A stretch of DNA of 13,999 bases from positions 1-13,999 of the forward strand of contig CAZSMU010000099.1 in assembly GCA_964607915.1 (NCBI GenBank), read 5' to 3'. The DNA is from JADJPL01 sp964607915. GTDB taxonomy: Bacteria > Bacteroidota > Bacteroidia > Chitinophagales > Saprospiraceae. The first letter of the stretch is position 1. Each line of letters begins with the position of its first letter. Positions 1 to 7,885 of the stretch are shown here, piece after piece. A program made the translations under genes and the position numbers. Below the pieces are notes generated by a model. It was not told where the DNA came from and did no database searches. It worked only from the letters and a program-made list of their open reading frames with translations.

Positions 1-193
1 CAATAGACTGGTGTGTTACCTTGCACGAAAAGTGATGAAGAACCACTTTGGTCCGGAATATTCACCCGAGCATCCCGGCGATACAGCCCGGACGATTCCG
101 CGTCTTTCATATACAAGTGGTTGGTTTCATACTTTTAGGTTGGGTGGTTTATGCTTAGTACTTAAATTGGTGAGAGACTGGAAGATGATTTAC
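1..193. other. Left-edge region without a supported gene
   Basis: This stretch lies downstream of the minus-strand helicase gene. A 65-codon open frame on the plus strand (11-208) crosses it and runs into the end of the helicase gene, but its translation shows no domain or motif I recognise and I do not call it. I see no clear terminator hairpin with a T-run for the helicase transcript. The first bases (CAATAGACTGG) loosely resemble the outer tip of the palindromic repeats further right (CAATAGACTTG at the right end of the 13571-13729 copy, read on the minus strand), but the match stops after about ten bases. Confidence 0.4.
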
Positions 194-3100
194 TTACCCT
201 ACCCCTAACTTCATTCCTTCACTCAACAAAAGAGCAGGAGGAGGAGTATCCAAACGCCATGTGATACTCATGGGCTTGCTACCTTCATGCTGAAGGTACC
301 GTAACTTACCACAAAAGATAAATGCCATGGTTACTCCGTTCGCGTCAGTTGTTGATTCTCGAACAAATAATAAAATATCCTTTTTGTTTTCTAGCTGATT
401 GATATAAGCTTGCCCAATAGCACTATCTGGCGATGTGCTATTCTGACTCTGCCAGTGAAAATACTCATCGTTGATGAAATAATCCCGATACATAGTGCTG
501 GAGTTAAACTTACCCCCCTCCTTATATAAGGGCACAAATAGTAGTTCTACTTCTCTTCCCATTTTATTGATTCGATAAACCCCTTCTCGACTGGGTGCCT
601 GGCGCTGTAACGTGCTCTCTGATATGGCTGCCAATATCTGATTACGCGTATATCTTCCGTGTAATTTCAAGACACTTGGAAATTTTAATTCAATTGGTTT
701 TTCAATACTCTCCAATTTCTCTAATCGGTAACGCAAATACGAAGCCAGCTCCTCACGTACATAGGGTTCGTTGAAAACCAATTTTATTTTTTCATAAAGT
801 TCTTCTACGGTTCTCACTTTTGGAGCTTCATTGAATATATCGAGATAACACATGATTAAATATTGCTCATTCGAGAAATGGGTTATATCTATGTTTTCTC
901 CCAGTGTAATCCGTAGTAAAAAACTGAAATAGCTTTCACTATCTGTCGAAAGCCACGTATTGCCCATTACACGCGCTATACGAACGGCATACTTAGATCT
1001 TGTGAAACTTATACCTTCTCGCTTCAACTTTAATTCAAAAAATAAACACTTACTACTGTATAGCACGAATAGTTCTATACCCATAAGTTCACAGAAATTC
1101 CTCATGGTGAAATCCTGCGTGTAGTCCTGAATAAACCGATTCATAGCTTTCAGGATAGATTGCGCTGTACCCCTATACGCACTTTGGATGTTTTTGAGAA
1201 TAATCGCCTTCGCAGTTTCTTCAAGTATAATAGAACAACCTAAAGGCAAATTTGGAAAGTCCTGCTGTAGCTCGTCTTTTATCTTCGAATGCGTTTTTCC
1301 AATCATGGCGCGGAACTTATGCTCGAAGCTATACTCTTCATTCTGACGCCCCACGAAATCCAAAACCGTTAAACAGGTCTTATCTTCATGAAGTCTCAGT
1401 CCTCGGCCCAACTGCTGCAAGAAAATGGTTAGACTCTCTGTGGGTCTTAAAAATAATAGCGTATCTATTTCCGGAATATCAATACCCTCGTTAAAGATGT
1501 CTACTACGAACAAATAATTGATCTCCTTTTTCCGAAACTGATGAATGATATCTTTACGTTGATGGCCATTATCGGAATGTAAATAGCATGCTTTCAATCC
1601 TTTTTCATTGAATTGCCTCGACATGAATTCCGAATGCTTCTTCGAAACGCAAAATCCTAATGCCGTAACATTCTGATAATCTGTTAAATATTTTTCACAA
1701 CTGCGAATAATATCTATAACCCGTCGGAGATCTTCACTGTAAATTTTTTCTAATCCATTGATTTCATATCGCCCTTTTCGCCATGAAACCCGACTGATAT
1801 CTGTTTCATCGGAAATACCAAAATACTGAAATGGACAAAGTAGTTTCTGATTCAATGCATCGGGTAGTCTTATCTCAGCTGAAAGAGTATTTCCAAAATA
1901 TTTCGTTATATCTTCTCCGTCGTGTCGCTCTGGCGTTGCGGTAAGCCCAAGAAGAATCCGGGGAGTGAAATAAGACAACAGCTTTTGATAAGAAGATGCG
2001 GCACTGTGATGCACCTCATCAATAACAATATAATCAAAAAAATCAGGCGATAAAGACAAGCTAATCATGCGATTATTTAGAGTCTGAATCGATACAAATA
2101 ACTGGTTGTAGCTCGAAGGGGTTTCACCGCTAAACCATAGTTGTCCAAAGTCGTTATTCTTCAACACCTGTCGAAACGTGTACCGAGCTTGACGTAATAT
2201 TTCTTCTCGGTGTGTAACGAATAGAAAATTGGCCCGCGGATGTGATTTTAGGAAACGCTTGAAGTCGAAAGCTGAAATGACCGTTTTTCCGGTTCCGGTT
2301 GCCGCAGCTACCAGGTTTTTCATTTCACCCCTCTCTCTACATTGCACAAGCTGATCCAATATTTGTTGCTGAAAAGGGAATGGACTGAGGTCAAAGAACT
2401 TCGAAATATCGTCGTCGCTCTTTCTTAATCTCCCTTTCTCTAACGCATCTTGAAGCTTTTCACGGTGTAAAGAGGGGGAGTACCATTCAAAATTCGAATC
2501 GTTCCAATAAGTATCAAAGGTATTTTTACACTTCGAAATAATATGAGGGATTTCCTGTTGCGTCACTTTGAGATTCCATTCAAGACCATTAGTTAAAGCC
2601 GAGCGACTAAGATTGGAAGATCCGATGTAGGCGGTATGAAAACCAGAGTGCCTTATGAACAAGTAAGCCTTGGCATGTAATCTTTCCTGATTAGTATTGA
2701 AGGAAATTTTAATTTCTACGTTACTGAATTCAGACAAAAAATCAATGGCTCTAAGATCTGTTGCACCCATGTAAACAGTGCAAATAATTTTCACTTTCTT
2801 ACCGGCATTTTCCATCTTGCGAAGCACCTGCTCAAAAAGACGTACCCCTTCAAACTTCAAAAAAGAAACGAGCCACCATACTTCGTCTGAAGTGAGCATT
2901 TCTTTTTTGAGTTCGCTTTCTAAACTGGGCGTATGCTTACTTCCGTTGAACAGGGTAGATTCTGAAAGTCCTGTGATAGGAAACGATTCCTGGACATACT
3001 TCTTCAGATTGGCCTCTTTGAAATTTGAATTACGAAAGAACGCTTTTAGTATTTCGCCTTGTCGGGAAATCTGGTCTTGTTCAAATTCTTCGTCGTTCAA

Positions 3101-3346
3101 ATAATTTGCTGTGAGCCTCACCAAATTATTCGTGAAATCAATCAGTTTTTCCTCTGCTGTTTCATCGCTATCCTCCGCAATTTGATTAAAAGCCCGGTAT
3201 AGAATCTGTTGAAAGTAACGTTGTATAAAAGTTACCCTATTCGATTTAGTGAAGGATTCAAGATACACAACTTTATCCGCTTCATTTTCTAAAGATTGTG
3301 CAATGAATTCGGTAACAATCTTTTCATAAAATCCCTCTTTCATCAT
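194..3346 (-). CDS. PLD-nuclease / DEAD-DEAH helicase / DUF3427 fusion protein
   Basis: This is a 1050-aa multidomain protein predicted to act on DNA. Residues about 130-285 form a phospholipase D-like (HKD, COG3886-type) nuclease domain with H224-A-K226 and the downstream GSSNLS motif (242-247). Residues about 320-660 are a superfamily 2 helicase of the ResIII/SSL2 type: Walker A AATGTGKT (348-355), Walker B DEVH (443-446), motif III TAT (469-471), motif V around NEGIDIPEID (619-628) and motif VI QQLGRGLR (644-651). The C-terminal part, about 780-1045, matches the position and size of the DUF3427 domain that normally follows this helicase arrangement. The length suits an intact protein. The gene lies 177 bp downstream of a co-oriented DUF262/DUF1524 nuclease gene, and a palindromic repeat fills that gap. 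It is visibly more AT-rich than the sugar genes to the right. Members of this architecture are usually only annotated as helicases; a defence role is inferred from domains and neighbour. The start at 3346 gives MMKEGF; the next Met codon is adjacent, so the exact start is uncertain by one codon. Confidence 0.93.
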   Translation of the reverse strand: MMKEGFYEKIVTEFIAQSLENEADKVVYLESFTKSNRVTFIQRYFQQILYRAFNQIAEDSDETAEEKLIDFTNNLVRLTANYLNDEEFEQDQISRQGEILKAFFRNSNFKEANLKKYVQESFPITGLSESTLFNGSKHTPSLESELKKEMLTSDEVWWLVSFLKFEGVRLFEQVLRKMENAGKKVKIICTVYMGATDLRAIDFLSEFSNVEIKISFNTNQERLHAKAYLFIRHSGFHTAYIGSSNLSRSALTNGLEWNLKVTQQEIPHIISKCKNTFDTYWNDSNFEWYSPSLHREKLQDALEKGRLRKSDDDISKFFDLSPFPFQQQILDQLVQCRERGEMKNLVAAATGTGKTVISAFDFKRFLKSHPRANFLFVTHREEILRQARYTFRQVLKNNDFGQLWFSGETPSSYNQLFVSIQTLNNRMISLSLSPDFFDYIVIDEVHHSAASSYQKLLSYFTPRILLGLTATPERHDGEDITKYFGNTLSAEIRLPDALNQKLLCPFQYFGISDETDISRVSWRKGRYEINGLEKIYSEDLRRVIDIIRSCEKYLTDYQNVTALGFCVSKKHSEFMSRQFNEKGLKACYLHSDNGHQRKDIIHQFRKKEINYLFVVDIFNEGIDIPEIDTLLFLRPTESLTIFLQQLGRGLRLHEDKTCLTVLDFVGRQNEEYSFEHKFRAMIGKTHSKIKDELQQDFPNLPLGCSIILEETAKAIILKNIQSAYRGTAQSILKAMNRFIQDYTQDFTMRNFCELMGIELFVLYSSKCLFFELKLKREGISFTRSKYAVRIARVMGNTWLSTDSESYFSFLLRITLGENIDITHFSNEQYLIMCYLDIFNEAPKVRTVEELYEKIKLVFNEPYVREELASYLRYRLEKLESIEKPIELKFPSVLKLHGRYTRNQILAAISESTLQRQAPSREGVYRINKMGREVELLFVPLYKEGGKFNSSTMYRDYFINDEYFHWQSQNSTSPDSAIGQAYINQLENKKDILLFVRESTTDANGVTMAFIFCGKLRYLQHEGSKPMSITWRLDTPPPALLLSEGMKLGVG

Positions 3347-3360
3347 ATATTCTGATATTT

Positions 3361-3525
3361 AAACTTATTCTCAAGAGTCCACAATTACTGAAAAAGAGTC
3401 ATTTTTTAACTGTGCGAAGGATTTTTAAGGGAGTCTAACGGCGCTATATGACCGAAAAAAGGCACAGTATGGGCGAAAAAGAGCCTTTTTGACCCCTCGA
3501 TGATCCCCCGTGAAACAAGTCTACT
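3361..3525. repeat. Palindromic repeat, copy A (degenerate left arm)
   Basis: The right part (about 3461-3525) is nearly the same as 13671-13732: both contain GGCACAG, then GCCTTTTTGACCCCTCGATGAT and AACAAGTCT. The left part aligns to 13571-13643 through AAGAGTCATTTT (3394-3405), GCGAAGG (3414-3420) and GGGAGT (3429-3434), while its outer tip is worn (ACTTATT against ACTTGTT). It therefore spans a whole element of about 165 bp. It fills nearly all of the space between the DUF262 gene and the helicase gene: its right tip overlaps the TAG stop of the former (3524-3526), and its left tip lies about 15 bp from the start of the latter. An internal pair AAAAAGGC (3456-3463) and GCCTTTTT (3483-3490) can form a hairpin, as in copy B. 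Confidence 0.85.
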
Positions 3526-5215
3526 AAACCAACGATTGAATAAAGGCACTTTTCCAAATGCCTTTGGCTGTTTTGGCCATTTTGCTTTGCCGTAGAGCAA
3601 TTACATTTGGGTCAAATTGTTCGTAATCGCAATATTCGTTGCTCAGCTTGTAGCTGGATTGTTTGTATTGTGCCCATTTATCTGCAAAAGGCATATTGTT
3701 GTTTAGCTTTTGGTTCCTGCTGGCCTCCAGCAAAGTATAGTTGCCCAATCGGTAGATATAGTCTTCTTGTAGGTCTGGCGGAAAATGATCGTTCCAGATA
3801 CTCCCCGGATTTTCCGGTAGGATATGTTCTATAGTGGCTACTGCTTCTTCAGGCTGGTAATCTTTGTTCGCTATTTGATTTTCTATTTTTACCAGAATAT
3901 ACTTAGCCAGCTCTTTCTTTCTCCTGGTGTTGATGACCAGGGTAGAAAACGCTTGTTCGAAATTATCATCCGCTACATAGATGTTTTTCAATGCCAGTAC
4001 GGCCTCTTTTGCGGTTGAAATCACTTTATGGGCGATGTCGTTGGCTACCTTGCTAAAGACCCTCTCCGCTTCGTTGGGGTTCAGATCGCTCAAATTATAC
4101 CTGAATGCGATAACCGCTAACTCCCTGACGAGCGTTTTGAATTCACTTCTTGGCAAAAAATCCAATGCAGATATCATTAAGGAATAACAAGTGGTCACAT
4201 TCAGCAACGCCAGAACCTTCAGAGATGCTTTCTCTTCTTTATCCCATAATGCATCATTGGGATTATGGAAGGCGGTATAGTATGGACTAATTCTTTCTAA
4301 TTTATCTAAAAATTCAAACGCGATTTGAGGCGTTTTGATTTCCCTTTTAATAGCCTTAAAAAGAGCGGGTTGTCTTTCCAGTTTGTACTTGCTGTTCCAA
4401 TAATGCCGAATAAAAGTGGTTAAATCATTTGCCCGAACGGTATCATTAATATTTTGCCACCTTCTTTCCGCTTCATCCAAATCTATCTCGCCTAGTTGAT
4501 AGGTGAGTTTAAATATATAGTTTTTCAGTAAGTCAGCCGTGGATAGCTTTACACCTCTTGCATTGAGCGTTTCAAAAACTTTGAAAGCATCTAAGTCATT
4601 GTTTACGACAATTTGAGTGAATACGATGCCGTTTCCTACTGTTTTTTCCAGGTATTCAGCCAGGTCTGCACCCGACGGATTTGCTTTAAATTTTTCTTTT
4701 AGTTGGTCAAAAAAGTAGTTAAATGCCTTTTGGAGCAATCGTTGAGAGGGTTTAAGTTTCGCTAAAGCGGTAGGTTGTCTCAATTTTAAAAGCCAACTTT
4801 TATAATAATCATCATTGTTTCGGTTAAGCGTTATTTTGGGGCTTATGGAAAGTTTAGATGTCGAAAAATTTCCCAGATAGCGCTCGGTAATTTTTTCAAA
4901 CCTGATTTTATTGTCAGCAGCATCAATTCCTTCTTTAGACCATTTATCAAAAAGGGCGATGACAGCTAATGCCAGAATGGACAAGGTGGTCAAACGCTGT
5001 TGTCCGTCAATCACCCAATAAGACTCATCACCCTCTGAAATGGGTTGTAACACCAAGTAGCCCAAATAATGTGTTTTATCATTCGGTATTTCTTCGATAT
5101 CATGCCACAAATCCTCCCAATCGTCTTTATCCCAGGAGTAATCTCTTTGAAATATCGGAACTTGATAGGATTTTCCGTTTCCTATAATCGTATTTAGCGT
5201 TATGAATTGTGACAT
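3524..5215 (-). CDS. DUF262 / DUF1524 (GmrSD-like) nuclease
   Basis: This 563-aa protein has the layout of the GmrSD/DUF262 family, whose studied members are type IV-like restriction enzymes or parts of other phage-defence systems. The N-terminal DUF262 domain (about 1-240) contains YQVPIFQRDYSW (17-28), the signature DGQQR (70-74), which is ParB/sulfiredoxin-like and linked to NTP hydrolysis, and FETLNARGVKLSTADLLKN (214-232). The C-terminal DUF1524 part is a degenerate HNH nuclease: IEHILP with H464 (462-467), then GNYTLL (491-496) and N-K-containing helix residues to about 515. Both key motifs are present, so it looks active. The protein ends a few residues after the family's usual IW(K) near the C-terminus, and the TAG stop lies in the tip of repeat copy A, so the last residues may have been altered by that insertion. 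The helicase-nuclease gene is the next gene downstream on the same strand. Composition is AT-rich relative to the GH3-araBD side. The target, such as modified DNA, cannot be told from the sequence. Confidence 0.93.
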   Translation of the reverse strand: MSQFITLNTIIGNGKSYQVPIFQRDYSWDKDDWEDLWHDIEEIPNDKTHYLGYLVLQPISEGDESYWVIDGQQRLTTLSILALAVIALFDKWSKEGIDAADNKIRFEKITERYLGNFSTSKLSISPKITLNRNNDDYYKSWLLKLRQPTALAKLKPSQRLLQKAFNYFFDQLKEKFKANPSGADLAEYLEKTVGNGIVFTQIVVNNDLDAFKVFETLNARGVKLSTADLLKNYIFKLTYQLGEIDLDEAERRWQNINDTVRANDLTTFIRHYWNSKYKLERQPALFKAIKREIKTPQIAFEFLDKLERISPYYTAFHNPNDALWDKEEKASLKVLALLNVTTCYSLMISALDFLPRSEFKTLVRELAVIAFRYNLSDLNPNEAERVFSKVANDIAHKVISTAKEAVLALKNIYVADDNFEQAFSTLVINTRRKKELAKYILVKIENQIANKDYQPEEAVATIEHILPENPGSIWNDHFPPDLQEDYIYRLGNYTLLEASRNQKLNNNMPFADKWAQYKQSSYKLSNEYCDYEQFDPNVIALRQSKMAKTAKGIWKSAFIQSLV

Positions 5216-5462
5216 ATATACTAATCTGTAAATTGTAGTAACTGGTCAGGGTTGTTCCATTTCATATCAACCGCTCTCATTCTCAAGCGCATCTTCCGCA
5301 CTTCTCCTCTTTGCAATATACGCCTCCCCTGCCAAATCTCCAAATCCATACGGGCGGTTTTGGGGAGCTGCTTTTTTTTCGGCCCTGTGGTTTGTAGGGC
5401 TTTCCCTCTTTCGTCATCCCCTCAGATTTCTTTATCTTGCACAGGTATGTCAAAAAAAGGCA
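5216..5462. other. Divergent intergenic region at a composition boundary
   Basis: The 247-bp stretch separates the minus-strand AT-rich pair from the plus-strand GC-rich operon and should hold promoters for both directions. I see one convincing Bacteroidota-type -7 box for the plus strand (listed separately). A small inverted repeat GGCCCT/AGGGCT (5381-5402) precedes a pyrimidine-rich stretch; it is too short to call a terminator or an operator. The base composition changes across this region. Confidence 0.5.
5433..5440 (+). promoter_or_regulatory. Possible -7 box for the GH3-araB-araD operon
   Basis: TATCTTGC at 5433-5440 resembles the Bacteroidota sigma-A -7 element (TAnnTTTG). It would start transcription at about 5446 and leave a leader of around 17 nt before the ATG at 5463. 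A -33 TTG at the right distance is not clear (only TTTC near 5409-5412), so this is a moderate call. No obvious operator is visible next to it. Confidence 0.4.
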
Positions 5463-7880
5463 ATGCGTATGAGAAAAGGGTTAAAAACGACTTTGCTGGT
5501 ATTGGGGTCGTTGTTGGTATGCCTCGTGTTGGCGGGGCTGGGCGCAGCGGGCTGGGCGCGGGCCGCCTTCCTGTCTTTTGAAGCGGATAACTCCGAGCGT
5601 ACCGACCTGCCCCGGCGTACCGTGGACGGCTACTCCTTCATAGACCGCAACGCCAACGGGCGGCTCGACCCCTACGAGGACGGACGCAGGGACCTCGAGG
5701 AAAGGGTCGGCGACCTGATCTCCCGCATGAGCGTCGAGGAGAAAATCCGGCTGCTCAAGGGCTCGGGGCTGGCCTCGGCTACGGGCATGGGCACGGCGGG
5801 CGCGGGGATACCGGGCGCGGCGGGCACCATTGTCCCCGTCCCGCGCCTCGGCATCCCGACGGTGTATCTGTCGGACGGGCCAGCAGGACTGCGCATTTTC
5901 CCCACCCGCAAGGGCGAGGACAGGACCTACTACTGCACGGCTTTCCCCGTCGGGACGCTGCTCTCCTCTACCTGGGACGTGGATCTGGTCCAGGAGGTGG
6001 GCAGCGCCATGGGGCGCGAAGCGCTCGAGTACGGGGTGGATGTCATCCTGGGGCCCGGCGCCAACCTCCACCGCCACCCGCTCTGCGGCAGGAATTTTGA
6101 GTACTACTCGGAAGACCCTTTGCTCACGGGCTTCATCGGGGCCGCCATGGTCAACGGCATCGAATCCAACGGGGTGGGGAGCTCGGTTAAGCATTTTGCC
6201 GCCAACAACCAGGAGACCGACCGCAACGTGAACGACGTGCGGGTCTCCGAGCGAGCCCTACGGGAAATCTACCTGAAGGGCTTCGAGCTCATCGTGCGCA
6301 AGTCGCAGCCCTGGACGATCATGTCTTCATACAATAAAATCAACGGCACCTATGCTTCCCAGGACCGTCGGCTGCTCAGCGATATCCTGCGGAAGGAGTG
6401 GGGCTTCAGCGGGCTGGTCATGTCGGACTGGTTCGGGGGGAACGACGCGCCCGCCCAGGTGCGGGCGGGGAACGACCTCCTGGAGCCCGGCACCCGCCTG
6501 CAATGGAAAGCTTTGCGCAAGGCCGCCCGGGACGGCAGCTTATCCGCGGAGGACATAGACGCGTCTGTTCGGCGTATTCTGCGGCTGGTCCTGGCATCCA
6601 GGAAGATGGACGGGTATGTGCCCGGGCAGCACCCCGATTTGAAAGCCCATGCGGCGGTGGCGCGGCGGGCCGCAGCGGAGGGCATCGTACTGCTCAAAAA
6701 CGAGCAGGTGCTCCCGCTCAAGCGCGCGCAGACTGTGGCGTTGTTAGGGGTGAGTTCCTATGATCTCATCGCCGGCGGCACCGGTTCGGGCGACGTAAAC
6801 GAAGCCTACACCGTATCGCTGGAGCAGGGCCTGGCGGGGGCGGGCTTCGGAATCCATGTCCCTGCGAAGGAGCTGTTTGAGGCCCACCGGCGCGCCCATG
6901 CCGAGGCCTTTGTCAAGCCGGAGGGTTTTGCGGCCATGTTCCAGCCCTACGACCCGCCGGAGATTCCTGTGGCGCCGGCGCAGATGCGCAAGATAGCGGC
7001 CGATGCCGACATCGCTGTCGTGACCATCGGGAGGAACAGCGGGGAGGGGGGCGACCGCCGGCAGAAAGACGACTTCCTGCTGTCGGCTGCTGAGCGGGAG
7101 CTGATTGCGAACGCTTGCAGCGCCTTCCACGGGGTCGGCAAAAAGGTCGTTGTGGTGCTGAACATCGGCGGGGTCATCGAGACGGCCTCGTGGAAGGAGC
7201 AGCCCGACGCCATCGTCCTGGCCTGGCAGGGCGGGCAGGAGAGCGGGAACGCCCTGGCCGACGTGCTCAGCGGCCGCGTGAACCCCAACGGCAAGCTGCC
7301 CATGACGTTTCCGGTCCGCCTCGGCGACCATGCGTCGAACGCCAACTTCCCCGTAGATGGGGCGCCTTCGCGTATCTTTGACGTGTTGTGGGGCGCGCGC
7401 GAGAAGGCAGAGGCCGAAAAAGTCCGCAACCGGGACTACACCGACTATGCGGAGGGCATCTACGTCGGCTACCGGCACTTCGACAAGGCCGGCAAAGCCG
7501 TCGCCTATCCCTTCGGGTTTGGGCTTTCCTATACGGAGTTCCGCTTCTCGCAGTTGGGGCTGGAGCGTTCGGGCGACACCCTGTACGTGCGCGCTGCTGT
7601 GGAAAACGCGGGCGCTTACGCCGGCAGGGAGGTCTTGCAGGTGTACGTGTCCGGGCCGGGCCTGCGCGTCGAGCGGCCGGTCCAGGAGCTCAAGGCTTTT
7701 GCCAAGAGCCGGGTTTTGGCTCCTGGGCAGCAGGAGACGCTCCGCGTGGGCATACCGGTGTCTGAACTGCGGTACTGGGACGAGAAAAAAGGCGGCTGGG
7801 AGTTGGAGGAGGGCATCTACCAGATTAGGGTAGGGGCTTCTTCGCGCGACATCCGGCTCATTGGGGAAACGAAGATATAG
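5463..7880 (+). CDS. Glycoside hydrolase family 3 (beta-glucosidase/xylosidase-like)
   Basis: The 805-aa enzyme hydrolyses terminal beta-linked sugars, or alpha-L-arabinofuranosides in some GH3 members, with retention. A basic N-terminus and hydrophobic stretch (about 9-32) form a signal peptide or membrane anchor; there is no convincing lipobox. An EF-hand-like loop, DRNANGRLDPYE (61-72), comes before the GH3 N-terminal TIM barrel (about 80-375), with KHFAANN (243-249) and nucleophile D322 in VMSDW. The GH3 C-terminal alpha/beta domain (about 405-640) holds SGEGGDR, where E528 is the likely acid/base. YPFGFGLSYTEF (682-693) leads into the fibronectin III-like domain to about 797. The start at 5463 is followed by a second in-frame Met codon at 5469. 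A purine stretch AAAAAAAGG lies just upstream. The gene is first in an operon with araB and araD (5-nt gap to araB), which suggests that its natural substrate yields L-arabinose or another pentose. Substrate cannot be read from the sequence alone, so no symbol is given. Confidence 0.93.
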   Translation: MRMRKGLKTTLLVLGSLLVCLVLAGLGAAGWARAAFLSFEADNSERTDLPRRTVDGYSFIDRNANGRLDPYEDGRRDLEERVGDLISRMSVEEKIRLLKGSGLASATGMGTAGAGIPGAAGTIVPVPRLGIPTVYLSDGPAGLRIFPTRKGEDRTYYCTAFPVGTLLSSTWDVDLVQEVGSAMGREALEYGVDVILGPGANLHRHPLCGRNFEYYSEDPLLTGFIGAAMVNGIESNGVGSSVKHFAANNQETDRNVNDVRVSERALREIYLKGFELIVRKSQPWTIMSSYNKINGTYASQDRRLLSDILRKEWGFSGLVMSDWFGGNDAPAQVRAGNDLLEPGTRLQWKALRKAARDGSLSAEDIDASVRRILRLVLASRKMDGYVPGQHPDLKAHAAVARRAAAEGIVLLKNEQVLPLKRAQTVALLGVSSYDLIAGGTGSGDVNEAYTVSLEQGLAGAGFGIHVPAKELFEAHRRAHAEAFVKPEGFAAMFQPYDPPEIPVAPAQMRKIAADADIAVVTIGRNSGEGGDRRQKDDFLLSAAERELIANACSAFHGVGKKVVVVLNIGGVIETASWKEQPDAIVLAWQGGQESGNALADVLSGRVNPNGKLPMTFPVRLGDHASNANFPVDGAPSRIFDVLWGAREKAEAEKVRNRDYTDYAEGIYVGYRHFDKAGKAVAYPFGFGLSYTEFRFSQLGLERSGDTLYVRAAVENAGAYAGREVLQVYVSGPGLRVERPVQELKAFAKSRVLAPGQQETLRVGIPVSELRYWDEKKGGWELEEGIYQIRVGASSRDIRLIGETKI

Positions 7881-7885
7881 CAAGT

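Noticed and set aside
1..22. Possible fifth copy of the repeat tip at the window start.
   Set aside because: Only about ten bases agree, with no GGGGTC block after them; too short to separate from chance without the sequence to the left.
3361..3525. CRISPR or tandem repeat array.
   Set aside because: The repeats are dispersed single palindromic elements with no regular spacing or spacers.
3406..3600. Minus-strand open frame of 64 codons whose translation contains RGIIEGSKR and HTVPFFG.
   Set aside because: It lies in repeat copy A and the end of the DUF262 gene; the similar peptide from 13526-13975 arises because both frames read through the same repeat, not because of a shared protein.
5381..5402. 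Inverted repeat GGCCCT/AGGGCT before the GH3 promoter, considered as a terminator.
   Set aside because: The stem is five to six base pairs, no clean T-run follows on either strand, and no transcript is expected to end there.
5481..6194. Antisense open frame of 237 codons in the GH3 5' half.
   Set aside because: Low-complexity Arg/Pro/Ala/Gly translation, opposite the GH3 barrel; no support as a gene.
6744..7883. Antisense open frame of 379 codons in the GH3 gene.
   Set aside because: Long antisense frames are expected in GC-rich coding DNA; the translation is rich in Arg, Pro, His and Ala without motifs and lies opposite a clear GH3 domain.
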